A stretch of DNA of 64,000 bases from Salminus brasiliensis (GCF_030463535.1 NC_132901.1:8252959-8316958); one strand, 5' to 3'; numbered from the stretch's first letter, positions 24,777 to 41,001 are shown. A program made the numbers and translations. The notes: generated by a model not told the origin, from the sequence alone.

Positions 24777-26861
24777 ATGCATACTTATTCAATCTGACAG
24801 AAAATACAAACCCTGTACTGGTTTGTGTTTGAGCAATATGTGTTGACAAAGAAAAAAAGAACAAATTACTGGTTGAATCTATAAAACACTATGCTTCCTT
24901 TAAGTGTGTCTATGTCAATGTGTCAATGACACAATGTGTCTTTATCCTGTAGTGTCAAGATCAAGGACTACAATTCCCATGATGCCTAACTACAAGTTCA
25001 GCCTATTGACACACGTGCCATGTATTAGGACTAATCACGTGTTGTTTTAGAACGTTTTCGAAAAGTATAGATGACGTACAGTGTTTTATTGATTCAACCA
25101 TTCATGTGATCCGGCTCTTTAATTCTTGAATTTGATTTATTGTTGTACTGGGTTGTTGGCGTTGTATTTTCTAAACGTTGCAAACCCTTTGTATGTGGAT
25201 TTACTTGTTCAATATGTTGTCATGGAGCCTGTCTCTCTCTCTCTATCTCTGTCTATCTCTCTATGTATACATATCTATCTACCTACCTACCTTCCTACCT
25301 ACCACCCTCCCTCTCTTCATCTAATGATGAAATCCGATAACTGCACGTCCAGTCACAGTAAAAAGTAAACCGTGTGCCATGGTGTACAGTAGTGGGCTGA
25401 TCTCAGTGTGTGCTTGTTTTATGCTTGCAAGGTCGTAACCCTAGTACTAAATAGCCATTTATGTCATTTATTCAGGCATTCAGGTGCATTGAGGGAGGAC
25501 ACGTACTCTTGTCGTGTGTGTGTGTGAAATAATCGCTACGCACGTTAGAATGGCGTGATGTAGTGTGACTTTGTTGTATACGAGACCGAGGCGCACATGG
25601 CGACAGCCATCAGAGGGGAGTGGACGGCTGACCGAGGTATTTGTCGTGTTAAGACCTATGTTAACTACTTTTAATGTTCATACATGTGAAACGTCGTCTT
25701 TACATGACGACATGTGAGTCATTACACTTTGCGTTGCTTTGTGGAATAGGCGTGAGCTGGAGACTGGACCTGGTCAGCTCCGTTGTGTCGCTTTTGGCAC
25801 GATAACGTTTGCTAACTTGCCAAAAATGAAGTGGATACTGAAATCCGATAAGTCGATTTTGCGGAGAGCCTAAAGTTGTACACCCAGTCACAGCAAATCG
25901 ACGTAGAACTGCCGTTGCTGGATCTATGTGTGGAGTTGTACATAGCTTGGAGCCAGCTTAGCGATTAGCAGCGTGGCTAACTCGGCCAGCATAAACAGTA
26001 AAGCACAAATATGAGCCTAATTATGAGGGGTCATTATTTATTGACCACAGTGCAGTGCCACATGCGGAGTTGTAGCATAAAAGTACGCAATACAGCCGTG
26101 ATTTGTGGCTGTTGAGTGATTTGAGTTAACTTGCTTTTTCAGGTCCACACATGAGCTAACATAGCGATTAGCATGCTAGCTAACTCGGATGGTACAAACA
26201 ATAGCATTACGCCAGCGAGTGTAAATACCTGTCAGATAAATACACACTCGCTCGAGTCAGTCAGGTTTTATTATGAAACCGTGTATATAGCTAGCAACAT
26301 TTTATACGTTTACTGCCGTGGTTGAAATCGAGAAGCCACCTCGGAGAGTAGCATGATGGCTAGGTGTCTAAAAATTAATCACAAAAATAACGATATTACG
26401 GACACGTGCGTAGTTCTCTATATTGTTATTTGGAGCAAGTGAGGGAGAAACAGTCGTGCTTAAACCCGGCTACCAGCAGCGTATCTTCTGGTTTTCAGAG
26501 CTGGGCGGCCTGTGTAGCTTGCTAGCTAGTGTTTTGTTTACAAAAGATTATTTTCGTTATTAGCTAGTTGCCGAAACGGCATCGGTCAACCGAAAAAACG
26601 AACAAACAAAAAAACAATGCAATTTCGCTCGTTGGCCAATAGTTAAACAGTAAAAAAGCTCAGAAAAAGCTATGACATTAGAACCGGAGTTGCACTGTCC
26701 AATTCCCAAGCAGCTCACTACTCCCTATGGAGTGCACGGTGTCACGAAAAAACGCTGTGCACTAGGGAGTAGTGGAGTGCGGTTTAGGATCGCCCCAGGT
26801 GTACGAAGGAAGACTTCATGCATGGAGCATGGGGTGTCATCCTGTGGTAAAACACGGAAAG

Positions 26862-26862
<1 letters not shown>

Positions 26863-26925
<63 letters not shown>
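26863..26925. repeat. (TA)n microsatellite, spacer 2
   Basis: Pure TA run of about 63 bases; the following ACAC of spacer 1 is absent. Confidence 0.95.
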
Positions 26926-26926
<1 letters not shown>

Positions 26927-27427
26927 TTGGCGTTATTATTGTAGTAATTGATTTTTAGAAAACAGTGCATAAATGTTTATTTACAAAGGCCACATGGCCC
27001 CTATCCACTTCTTACAGTGACTCAAAGTAGGCTCATACACAGCCTCACTAAACAGTTCATCTTATGCCTAGGTCACTGAATTGTATGAATTTATTCAGTT
27101 ATTTATTTATTTAAGATTTCGCCATAAGACCAATCTATTTCAGAAATGATTTTAGCTCTTAATTGCAGTTTAGGTTACTTCGTCATTATATGGTCAAGCA
27201 GGTCTGGAGCTAGGCTGTAGGTTTCAAAGCTAAATCATGTTGAGTTAAAGTATTCACAGTGAAGGTTATGCATGATCCAAAGTGTGCTGCGTTATTTTGA
27301 ACATGAGTACATCCAGAGAGAACGGAATTCTGGTTGACTGTATTTTGTATGGCTACCCACTCAGTGGCTATACAGCAAAACAAGCGTTCTGCACACGTAC
27401 AGAGTATGAGGCGGAGCTGATGTACTG

Positions 27428-27858
<431 letters not shown>

Positions 27859-27888
27859 ACGCTCGGCCTGAACAGCTCTAAACCCAAC

Positions 27889-27904
27889 GGCTCTTTTAAG
27901 AGCC
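27889..27904 (+). terminator. Histone mRNA 3' stem-loop, H4 of cassette III
   Basis: Unchanged element, ACTCA flank, CAGCAAAAGAGCC downstream. Confidence 0.95.
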
Positions 27905-28034
27905 ACTCACAAATCCAGCAAAAGAGCCTGTTTCTAATCTTAGCTTGTTTGTTTCAAATAAGGCAGTTTCCCGGATACTCTGTATTAAGAATGTAATATA
28001 CGGGAAGAGTACATATATGTTACTTTGTATATAT

Positions 28035-28484
28035 GTATTGTTTTACACCCCCCCGTATGCGTTGGTAAAATCAGAACTATACGTCTTAATAAATCCTGAT
28101 AGTCGCCGTCAACGCCGCTGTGGCGAAAAACAGATTAAGCCCTGTAGATTAAAAATGCGCGGGAAGGCGAACAAAGAGTTGATCATATTTGTTTGTTTCA
28201 ATAAAGTCAATGATGGTGGTTATGAATCTCCCGGTTACTTTGTTAAGAAGCTCATTTTCAGGAGGAAAAAACATAATTTATATATAATATTTATATATAT
28301 ATATGACATTATATTCTTATATAATAATGTGATTATTATATAAGAATACATATTGTTTTCCATTTACCCCGTTTGCGTTGATTAAATCAGAATTATACAG
28401 AACATCGCCGTCAACACCGCTTTGGCGAAAAATAATGTGCCGCCTGCACGGTGGGTACAAATGCGCGGGTAGGCGAACAAAGAG
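28035..28484. repeat. H4-H2B intergenic duplication with AT palindrome, cassette III
   Basis: Copies 28035-28178 and 28351-28484; palindrome 28312-28348. Same as cassette II, including the CAGGGGATGGG interruption of the (GGGGA)n run. Confidence 0.8.
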
Positions 28485-28602
28485 AATGCTGCTCAGGGGA
28501 GGGGGAAGGGAGCAGGAGAAAAGGGAGGGGAGGGGAGGGGAGGGCAGGGGATGGGAAAAGGGAGTGTGGGGGGTTGGGAAGAAGCGAGCGGACAATTGTT
28601 GT

Positions 28603-29099
<497 letters not shown>

Positions 29100-29129
29100 A
29101 TGGTGATAGCGGCGTAATCCAAACCCAAC

Positions 29130-29145
29130 GGCTCTTTTAAGAGCC
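29130..29145 (+). terminator. Histone mRNA 3' stem-loop, H2B of cassette III
   Basis: Unchanged element with ACCCA flank and GAAAGAGC downstream. Confidence 0.95.
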
Positions 29146-29339
29146 ACCCACGGTTTCTTCGAAAGAGCAGTTTTATTCAAGAACAAAGTCGCCGATGGTA
29201 AGCTATAATACTAATTATTATTATTAATATTATTATTATTTTTTTTTTCCCCCATGAGTGCTTCTGCAGCCATTATTGTAAAAGGAATGCCCTTCAGTGT
29301 ATGTATGTATGTAAATCAACTTACTTAGTAGTTTGTCTG

Positions 29340-31154
29340 CATTTAATTGGTATAGTATACTAAGATTCAGGGACAGAGCAGCAAACTAAAATACTGTGCC
29401 ATACTAACTGTATGGCGTGGGGTTGTAATGCTAAGTGGGATAAATGAAGCTGCACATCACCTGTGAAAGACCAGTCCAGAGGAGATCAGCCTTACAGGTG
29501 GGGAATAGTGAGGCAGGAAACCATACTAGGGTTGACTTGAAGCCTAGAACTATACACTTGATCTTTGTAATGAAAGCTGTCTAGTATATATAACCAGGCA
29601 TACGGTTAGGAAAGAGAGGAAATAAGTATCTCCACAAGCTTTTTTTGTTGGGTCACAGAAGGGTGAAGTTATTCAAAGCCTTAGGTTTATGGTGAGATTT
29701 GAGTGAGCAAGAATAGGTTCAGAGCTAGACTTTTGATGTAGAGGGTCGGAGCAAGGCAAAAGGACGAGGGTAGAGTAAGTAAAATAGTATGGCGGTCAAA
29801 GGCCTCAGTTTTATGATGAAGGTGGATTGAGTTAAAGTGACCGTGAGCTTAGGCCTTTGCCTTAGGATACAAAGGAAGGTTCAGTAAAAGTGAATTTCAG
29901 CATTAGCCATCAGCCTGATGATTTGGATACACATGGCCTCGGCCTACTGAGGAATGCACATCTAAGTAGAATGGTCATGACTGCATGGAATGGGTTAAAT
30001 GAAAGTAAAAGTTTAAAAATAATAATTTGGTGTGTTGCTTATTGAGATAGAGGGAGGGATGGGGTTAATTTGTTTTAGTACAAGAATGAAATTGGAGTTG
30101 TTTCATGTGAGAGGTTCGAATGAGGATGGGGAGTGATTTTGTATAATGGTTGGAGGAAGGATGGTGTTATTTCATTTTAGGGTTGGAGAGAGAAGGTCGT
30201 GGGGTTTGTATTAGAGTATGAATGAAAATGGGTTATTTTATTTTGGGATTAGACGGCGGATGGGGTTATTTGGTTTCATGGTTAGAATGATGTTAAGGTT
30301 ATGTTGTACTAGGTTAAGAGGGAGGACAGAGTTATTTTGTATTAGGACTATTTGGTTTGGTTCACTAAAAGATGAATTTGGTTGAAGCCTTAGGTTAATG
30401 GTGAGATTCGAGCGAGCAAGAATAGGTTCAGAGCTAGACTTTTGATGTAGAGGGTCGGAGCAAGGCAAAAGGACGAGGGTAGAGTAAGTAAAATAGTATG
30501 GCGGTCAAAGGCCTCAGTTTTATGATGAAGGTGGATTGAGTTAAAGTGACGGTGAGTTTAAGCCTTTGCTTTAGGATACAAAGGAAGGTTCAGTAAAAGT
30601 AAGTTTCAACATTAGCCATCAGCCTGATGATTTGGATACACATGGCCTCGGCCTACTGAGGAATGCACATCTAAGTAGAATGGTCATGACTGCATGGAAT
30701 GGGTTAAATGAAAGTAAAAGTTTAAAAATAATAATTTGGTGTGTTGCTTATTGAGATAGAGGGAGGGATGGGGTTAATTTGTTTTAGTACAAGAATGAGA
30801 TTTGAGTTGTTTCATGTGAGGGGTTCGAATGAGGATGGAGTGATTTTGTATAATGGTTGGAGGAAGGATGGGGTTATTTTATTTAGGGTTGGAGAGAGAA
30901 AATGGTTATTTTCTATTAGGGTTAAAATGAAAAATGGGGTTTTAGGGTTTAAATGAGCTTGGGTTTATTTTGTATTGGGGTTAGAGTGAAGGTGCAGTTA
31001 TTTTGTATTAGGCTTGAAAAAGGGCATGATAGTTTTATGTTATGTTTAGAATAAGTTTTGTCTTTTTTTTTTTGTTATTTTGTTTTTTGTGTTTTAGGGT
31101 TGGGGGGGTGTATGCAGTTATTTTGTGTTAGGGTTAGTATGAGATTTTTGGCTA
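29340..31154. repeat. H2B-H1 higher-order repeat block of cassette III, two copies
   Basis: Landmarks at 29711 and 30420 (spacing 709). Shares the second-unit variants GGTCGTGGGG and GGGATTAGACGG with cassette I rather than with the neighbouring cassette II. Confidence 0.85.
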
Positions 31155-31633
31155 TGGTATATTGGGTGTGTTACGAGTGCGTATTAGGGGACCTATGGAG
31201 AGCCGTTCCGAGTGTGGAAGCGCCGGTGACAAAGACGCATCGACGGTGGAAGTCATACTGCGCACACACGGCAACACTGTGCTTTACACACTCCTCAAGG
31301 TCGCCTTGCACGACGAGCAAAACAACGCACCCACATCTCGGATGCCCAGCACGCTCTCGACGAGGCTCTCCTCCAACGCACCGGATAACACTCGCCCAGT
31401 TCGTGGCACCTTTTGTCGCCGTTTTCCACCGATTAGCACGCCAAATGCGCCGCCGCCCGTTCGGCACGCCGGTAGCGTGGCACGCTTCGGTGAGCGCCGT
31501 ATTAAACGCGGCGTCGTTACGCTGCCCTTCCCGTCTTCTCAACACACGGTGGAGCCTCTCGGAGACGAAAGAGCATTTCTACGCTCGCCAAGTTGAGCTT
31601 TCACCCATATTTCGCTCGACAAACGCCGAGAGA
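31155..31633. other. CpG-rich H1 upstream block, cassette III
   Basis: One base differs from the consensus of the copies (CACATCTC for CACGTCTC near 31336). Confidence 0.6.
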
Positions 31634-31718
31634 AAACACAAGTGCGAGACTGTCGCTGCCACACGGCTGTGCGGCATCGAGCGAGTTGAGTCTACAACGT
31701 TCTCATGTGGCTTTTAAG
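31634..31718 (+). promoter_or_regulatory. H1 promoter, cassette III (drives the fusion)
   Basis: AAACACA at 31634-31640 and TTTTAAG at 31712-31718 are intact upstream of the H1-H2A fusion. Confidence 0.7.
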
Positions 31719-31801
31719 GGCCGGCCCCCTCGCTGCAGCGGGAGGTTCTACAGAACGCTGCAGCAGATTGTGCTCACTCGCGCTCACAGCAAAGCAGAAC
31801 A

Positions 31802-32350
31802 ATGGCAGAAGTCGCTCCAGCCCCAGCCGCCTCGGCGCCCGCCAAGGCCCCCAAGAAGAAGGCCGCCGCCCGCCCCAAGAAAGCCGGCCCCAGCGTGGGC
31901 GAGCTCATCGTCAAGGCCGTCTCGGCTTCCAAGGAGAGGAGCGGCGTGTCTCTCGCCGCCCTGAAGAAAGCCCTGGCTGCCGGCGGCTACGACGTCGAGA
32001 AGAACAACTCACGCGTTAAGCTCGCCGTCAAGAGCCTCGTCACCAAGGGCACTCTGGTGCAGACCAAAGGCACCGGCGCGTCGGGCTCTTTCAAGCTTAA
32101 CAAGAAGCAGACCGAGGCAAAGAAGAAGCCGGCCGCCAAGAAACCGGCACCTAAAGCTAAGAAGCCGGCCGCCAAGAAACCAGCCGCGGCCAAGAAGCCC
32201 AAGAAGGTAGCAGCCAAGAAACCCACTGCGGCTAAGAAATCCCCCAAGAAGGCCAAGAAGCCCGTCGCGGCCGCTAAGAAGGCAGCGAAGGTGGTGTGCT
32301 GCCCAACATTCAGGCTGTACTGCTGCCTAAGAAGACCGAGAAGACTGTGA
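31802..32350 (+). pseudogene. H1-H2A deletion fusion, 182-residue open frame
   Basis: Residues 1-163 are H1: complete N-tail, whole winged-helix domain and the first part of the Lys/Ala/Pro C-tail, with SPKK at Ser147 only (Ser164 and Ser180 are lost). At 32288-32290 (AAG, shared by both parents) the sequence passes into the last part of H2A but out of frame, adding 19 residues with four Cys, and stops at 32348-32350. The H2A-frame stop lies at 32359-32361. Compared with cassette I, 998 bases are missing: the H1 end and stem-loop, the H2A promoter and most of H2A. It keeps an H1 promoter and the H2A stem-loop, so it could make a mature histone mRNA for a short H1. Cassette III thus has no intact H1 or H2A. 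Confidence 0.93.
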
Positions 32351-32395
32351 AGACAAAGTAAATTGGCGCTCTCCGTTGATTTATCTATACACAAA

Positions 32396-32411
32396 GGCTC
32401 TTTTAAGAGCC
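32396..32411 (+). terminator. Histone mRNA 3' stem-loop, from H2A, behind the fusion
   Basis: Unchanged H2A-type element 45 bases after the fusion stop, followed by the H2A-type downstream purines. Confidence 0.95.
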
Positions 32412-32622
32412 ACCCATTTTTTCTAAGAAAAGTGCTGCTCCTTTACAAACAACACTACATATTCTTCACGTGATTTCCAACTGCATAAAAAAATAATAGC
32501 TTTATGAACCGAGTTATTATATAAACACACTGCCATGCAATACACAATTGCCCTTTTTCATATATTTCACGTACTGAGATCAACACCCTATGCATATGTG
32601 CATGTATACACACATTCTCTCG

Positions 32623-32668
<46 letters not shown>

Positions 32669-32820
32669 GTGTTTAATGTTCGCTGTAATGTACAGTACAT
32701 TGATTAGTTTGATCATATTATTGTTCTTATTATTATATATTCTTTTAATGCTTTTTTTTTCTTTGTTGTTTTGTATTACAGGAGCCCGCCGTTTTGCTTT
32801 TAGGTTTGAAAAGAAGACGC
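32412..32820. other. H2A-H3 intergenic stretch, cassette III
   Basis: As in the other cassettes, with the longest CA run (32631-32666) and the acceptor-like TATTACAG. Confidence 0.7.
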
Positions 32821-33390
<570 letters not shown>

Positions 33391-33425
33391 ACAGAGCGCT
33401 TCGACGTTTACCTGAAATACCCAAC

Positions 33426-33441
33426 GGCTCTTTTAAGAGCC
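33426..33441 (+). terminator. Histone mRNA 3' stem-loop, H3 of cassette III
   Basis: Unchanged element with ACCTA flank. Confidence 0.95.
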
Positions 33442-36400
33442 ACCTACCCGTGTCCGCGCCGAAACAGCAAATGTCCGCCTCACCTCGGTGTTGCGTTTAT
33501 ATAATGTAAGGCTATTATGACGCGCGCGCGCTTCTAAGTTCCATAGGGCTGCGCGAGCAAAACCAGCCGTAAGACAGTGGTTGTAAAGTTTAGCAAAAAA
33601 AACAACAACTAATATATATGTGTATATATATATTATAACGTTTTGTACAACATTTCACATCAAAATCGCCATATTTAACATGTGTTTTAATACATATTAA
33701 TACGTTTCTTTAAATACCTATCAATATGATTATACATATTTAATAGTTTGGAAACAGTTCATTCACCCCAGCAAAAAGTTGAAGCCACTGCTACTTCAGT
33801 AGAACACTACACTTTACACTATGTAGTGTTTAGGCCGGTTTTGGCCTATTACAAACGGCATTTGACATGGATGGAGCGTGGATCCCACCGCGTGGTGAAA
33901 CTATACAACTGCAAGCACAGTTTCAGAGAGCAATGTATGTGTATATTTATATAATGAGAGCTTGATTTTGGGTACCTACGTTTCATACATATGCAAAATG
34001 AGTTTGATTCCATAGAGAGTAAGCGAGACCAGCTGTGGGGCCGCAGTAAAGGAGTTGTTGTGGGAACGCAGACATATGTCATGGATGGAGCGTGGATGCC
34101 ATCGTGTGGTCAAACTAGGCAAATGCAAACGTTAACTACGTAGATTTATTCGTGTATGTGTGTGAATGTAACAGCTTTTTTCATTTGATAGATGGTTGTG
34201 AACTCCAGTACGTCTACTAAATCATTTGTATTGCGGTGTTATTTTGGTTAGTGTTTTTTAAAGTACATTTTAAAAAATGTTTCTATTGAAGCATACTTCA
34301 GTTCAGGGCATTTTAGTAGCCAGCATGGTTACCAGTTCTCATGCTGCCAGGCAATGAAATGGAAACTTAATTTAGGGTAATTTTATACACATTAAATATG
34401 ATTGTTAACTGCACCAACAAATCTAAAAAGTAATTACGTGTCTTACGTGATGATTTTCGTTTGGGCTTGGGTTTCATTTCAACAATATGCTAACGATAAC
34501 ATACTCCAGACTGTATAATCTCCTTCCACAACTAGATAAAATGTCTTGTTTTGAAGAACGCTTGATAGAAGTCTTTAAAAAAAGGCACTTTATTAGCCAT
34601 CATGACAACCAAACAGCATGCAGTTATGTAAAAAGCCACCAATTTACTCACTGCTAGAAGCCATTGAGACAAACTATAGAGTAGTGCACTTCTATGTAGG
34701 ACCTTTATTTCCTTTTCTTTAGAGCCCTTAAACTCTGTGTATTAGCTTATATTGAGGTTACCATAATAATCATAAATCAGTAAAAAACACCGCTCATCTG
34801 CTATCAAGACCTGACCGAGGAGCTGGAGGCCAGTGGAGCAAAGCTAAAATATGGAAAAGCATACGCACCCTCAAATTGGTGCAAAAAAAAATAAATAATA
34901 ATTTTAATCATTCAAGGCATAGGTAAGTAACAAATGAATACAAAAGTGCTAACAAAAGTGAATGAAAAGCCAGCCGTACTCACTTGTGAATTCGCTTTTT
35001 TGATTTTGCTTCTTTAAACGTCTCTGTGGACCAAAAAAAAAAGATTAATTGTTTTACATTTTAACCACACGATGGCATCCACGCTCCATTTACGTACTAT
35101 GACCACAGACTTAAAGCTTAGCCCTGAAACTCCATCAGAAGCCTAAAAGACTTGACTAGAGAAGTGCACTTCTGTGTAGTGTATACAGTGTAAGGGATTT
35201 AGGAAGTGCCCTATTGCAAACGTCACCGTTGTTTTGGTATCGTGGATATATGTCATGGATGGAGCGTGGATGCCATCGTGTGGTCAAACTCGCAAATGCA
35301 AACGCTAAAAACATAGATGTATACGTGTATGTGTGTGAATGTTACAGCTTTTACATATGACAGATGGTTGTGAACTCCAGTAAGTCTACTAAGATCTACC
35401 AAGGAACATTTGGGCATTTTAGTAGCCAGCATGACAACCAGTTGTCATGCTACCAGGCAATGAAAACTTAATTTAGGGCACTGCAATTTTTATACACATT
35501 AAATATGATTGTTAACTGCACCAATACATCTAAAAAGTCATTACATGTCTTGCGGGATGATTTTTGTTTGGGTTTTAACAATATGCTAATGATAAAGTAG
35601 GACAGAAATTTTTTTTACTCCAGACTGTATTACCTCCTTCCACAACTCGATCAAATGGCTTTAGATAAAGAATCCTTGATAGAAGCATTCTTTATTTAAG
35701 GCACTTTTTTATCAGTTAGGTAAAAAGCCAACAATTCGCTCACTACTATAAGCCATTGAGACAAACTGTAGAGTAGTGCAATTCTATGAATGACGTTTTT
35801 CCCCTCCCCCTTTAGAGCCCTTAAATTCTATGCTGTATGGTTATGTGTATGTATGTATGCATCAGCTTATATTGAGGTTAACATAATAATCATAAATCAA
35901 TAAAGAACACCGCTCATCTGCTATCAAGACCTGACTAAGGAGCTAGAGGCCAGTGGAGCAAAGCTACAATTACGAAAAGCATACGCACCATCGGTGCAAA
36001 AAAATCATTTTAACCTGCCAGGTTTAGGTCAGAGACTTTCTTCAAGGCATAGGTAAGTAACAAATGAATACAAAAGTGCTAACAAAAGTGTATCAAAAGC
36101 CAGCCGTACTCACTTGTGAATTAGCTTTTTTGTGCTTCTCAAATTGAACTCTTTCTCTTCTTTCTGATTTTGCTTCTTTAAATGTCTCTGTGGACCAAGA
36201 AAAAAAAAACTAAAAAAAAAGATGAATTGTTTTATATTTTGCAGATTTACATTTTGACCACCAGATGGCATCCACGCTCCATTCACGTACTACGACAACA
36301 GACTTAAAGCTTAGCCCTGAAACTCCATCAGAAGCCTAAGGGGTAGGTCTAGCCAAACTGCTTCCCCTCACCCTGACTTCATCATGAGCTCTACACTTAC

Positions 36401-37794
36401 TTTGCTTACCACAATGTCTTTCCATATTTCTTTATCATCCACTAACTGCAACATATGATAAAAGCAACATTACTTAAAGCAACATTAACTCCCTCTGTGT
36501 TTATCTAATCTAGCATGACTTTTATTAGAAGATGTAAAGCGAGCCTGAGAAATCCAAGGGGTAAACATGTAGTTTTAGTTGGCCTCATTAGGAGCTTTTC
36601 CCTTGTATGCAATAATATACCATTTATTCGATTTGTGTTTGTTCTTTCTTTCTTTAAATGTCTCTGTGGACACTATATCTTTAACTTGTAGTGTATTAGA
36701 TTAACGACTACAATTCCCATGATGCCTAACTAAAGATTTTTTTGCACCGATGGTGCGTATGCTTTTCGTAATTGTAGCTTTGCTCCACTGGCCTCTAGCT
36801 CCTTAGTCAGGTCTTGATAGCAGATGAGCGGTGTTCTTTATTGATTTATGATTATTATGTTAACCTCAATATAAGCTGATAAAACCTTGCCAAATAAAAT
36901 TATTTTTGCACAGATTTAATTGTGTGGGTATGAGACATGTTAGTATTATTCCTACATTCACTTCTCATTGGTGAAGATCTTCTCTAATGGCCAATGTCAG
37001 TGTTAACACTTTACTGTACATCCTATACATTTGCACTCCTGGACACTACTAACACTTTATTATTATTACTTAATAATACAGTGTTATTATTAAATTTTTA
37101 TGTATCGTCATCTGTCCACTTCATTTCTTATTTTTCATAACTGCACTGTCCTTCATCTGCAGTTAGTTTCAAATGCATTTTCACATGTATTCTATTTATC
37201 TGTCTATCTATCTATCTTGCAGTGTGGGTTCTAACTAGACAAAGGACTCCAAAAGTCATGTTTGTGTTTTTAAACCACAGTATTGACTTTGTCCTCATGT
37301 AACTCATGTATAGTGTAACTGGGTATCTCAGTATCTTCACCTGGATTTATTGATCCAAAACTGTAGTTTAGTGATGTCAAGGTTCAAATGTTTAAAGTCA
37401 TGTCATGTTGAATGTTGTGAGGGAATACGTCTGAAAATATATGGAACCTGGCCTGGCAGATACATATTCTGACCACCAGATGGCATCACTACTCCATTCA
37501 CGTTCTGCAACTACATAGTCTTAGGGCCTAGCCCTGAAACTCCATCAGAAGCCTAAGAGGTAGGTCCAGCCGAACTGCTACCACTCATCCTGACTTCATC
37601 ATGAGCTTTACACTTACTTTGCTTACCACAATTTATTTCCTTCCTTTCTCTTCCACTAACTGCTAACCAATATGACTTTAGAAGAAGATTTATTAGAAGA
37701 TGTATAGTGAAAACCTGAGGAATCCAAATGGTGTGGGTTTAGTTTAAGTTGGCCTTGTTTTATTTTATGTGCAGAAATATGTCAGTGGTGGTGG

Positions 37795-37919
<125 letters not shown>

Positions 37920-40004
37920 ATGCATACTTATTCAATCTGACAGAAAATACAAACCCTGTACTGGTTTGTGTTTGAGCAATATGTGTTGACAAAGAAAAAA
38001 AGAACAAATTACTGGTTGAATCTATAAAACACTATGCTTCCTTTAAGTGTGTCTATGTCAATGTGTCAATGACACAATGTGTCTTTATCCTGTAGTGTCA
38101 AGATCAAGGACTACAATTCCCATGATGCCTAACTACAAGTTCAGCCTATTGACACACGTGCCATGTATTAGGACTAATCACGTGTTGTTTTAGAACGTTT
38201 TCGAAAAGTATAGATGACGTACAGTGTTTTATTGATTCAACCATTCATGTGATCCGGCTCTTTAATTCTTGAATTTGATTTATTGTTGTACTGGGTTGTT
38301 GGCGTTGTATTTTCTAAACGTTGCAAACCCTTTGTATGTGGATTTACTTGTTCAATATGTTGTCATGGAGCCTGTCTCTCTCTCTCTATCTCTGTCTATC
38401 TCTCTATGTATACATATCTATCTACCTACCTACCTTCCTACCTACCACCCTCCCTCTCTTCATCTAATGATGAAATCCGATAACTGCACGTCCAGTCACA
38501 GTAAAAAGTAAACCGTGTGCCATGGTGTACAGTAGTGGGCTGATCTCAGTGTGTGCTTGTTTTATGCTTGCAAGGTCGTAACCCTAGTACTAAATAGCCA
38601 TTTATGTCATTTATTCAGGCATTCAGGTGCATTGAGGGAGGACACGTACTCTTGTCGTGTGTGTGTGTGAAATAATCGCTACGCACGTTAGAATGGCGTG
38701 ATGTAGTGTGACTTTGTTGTATACGAGACCGAGGCGCACATGGCGACAGCCATCAGAGGGGAGTGGACGGCTGACCGAGGTATTTGTCGTGTTAAGACCT
38801 ATGTTAACTACTTTTAATGTTCATACATGTGAAACGTCGTCTTTACATGACGACATGTGAGTCATTACACTTTGCGTTGCTTTGTGGAATAGGCGTGAGC
38901 TGGAGACTGGACCTGGTCAGCTCCGTTGTGTCGCTTTTGGCACGATAACGTTTGCTAACTTGCCAAAAATGAAGTGGATACTGAAATCCGATAAGTCGAT
39001 TTTGCGGAGAGCCTAAAGTTGTACACCCAGTCACAGCAAATCGACGTAGAACTGCCGTTGCTGGATCTATGTGTGGAGTTGTACATAGCTTGGAGCCAGC
39101 TTAGCGATTAGCAGCGTGGCTAACTCGGCCAGCATAAACAGTAAAGCACAAATATGAGCCTAATTATGAGGGGTCATTATTTATTGACCACAGTGCAGTG
39201 CCACATGCGGAGTTGTAGCATAAAAGTACGCAATACAGCCGTGATTTGTGGCTGTTGAGTGATTTGAGTTAACTTGCTTTTTCAGGTCCACACATGAGCT
39301 AACATAGCGATTAGCATGCTAGCTAACTCGGATGGTACAAACAATAGCATTACGCCAGCGAGTGTAAATACCTGTCAGATAAATACACACTCGCTCGAGT
39401 CAGTCAGGTTTTATTATGAAACCGTGTATATAGCTAGCAACATTTTATACGTTTACTGCCGTGGTTGAAATCGAGAAGCCACCTCGGAGAGTAGCATGAT
39501 GGCTAGGTGTCTAAAAATTAATCACAAAAATAACGATATTACGGACACGTGCGTAGTTCTCTATATTGTTATTTGGAGCAAGTGAGGGAGAAACAGTCGT
39601 GCTTAAACCCGGCTACCAGCAGCGTATCTTCTGGTTTTCAGAGCTGGGCGGCCTGTGTAGCTTGCTAGCTAGTGTTTTGTTTACAAAAGATTATTTTCGT
39701 TATTAGCTAGTTGCCGAAACGGCATCGGTCAACCGAAAAAACGAACAAACAAAAAAACAATGCAATTTCGCTCGTTGGCCAATAGTTAAACAGTAAAAAA
39801 GCTCAGAAAAAGCTATGACATTAGAACCGGAGTTGCACTGTCCAATTCCCAAGCAGCTCACTACTCCCTATGGAGTGCACGGTGTCACGAAAAAACGCTG
39901 TGCACTAGGGAGTAGTGGAGTGCGGTTTAGGATCGCCCCAGGTGTACGAAGGAAGACTTCATGCATGGAGCATGGGGTGTCATCCTGTGGTAAAACACGG
40001 AAAG

Positions 40005-40006
<2 letters not shown>

Positions 40007-40066
<60 letters not shown>
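40007..40066. repeat. (TA)n microsatellite, spacer 3
   Basis: Pure TA run of about 60 bases. Confidence 0.95.
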
Positions 40067-40069
<3 letters not shown>

Positions 40070-40570
40070 TTGGCGTTATTATTGTAGTAATTGATTTTTA
40101 GAAAACAGTGCATAAATGTTTATTTACAAAGGCCACATGGCCCCTATCCACTTCTTACAGTGACTCAAAGTAGGCTCATACACAGCCTCACTAAACAGTT
40201 CATCTTATGCCTAGGTCACTGAATTGTATGAATTTATTCAGTTATTTATTTATTTAAGATTTCGCCATGAGACCAATCTATTTCAGAAATGATTTTAGCT
40301 CTTAATTGCAGTTTAGGTTACTTCGTCATTATATGGTCAAGCAGGTCTGGAGCTAGGCTGTAGGTTTCAAAGCTAAATCATGTTGAGTTAAAGTATTCAC
40401 AGTGAAGGTTATGCATGATCCAAAGTGTGCTGCGTTATTTTGAACATGAGTACATCCAGAGAGAACGGAATTCTGGTTGACTGTATTTTGTATGGCTACC
40501 CACTCAGTGGCTATACAGCAAAACAAGCGTTCTGCACACGTACAGAGTATGAGGCGGAGCTGATGTACTG

Positions 40571-41001
<431 letters not shown>

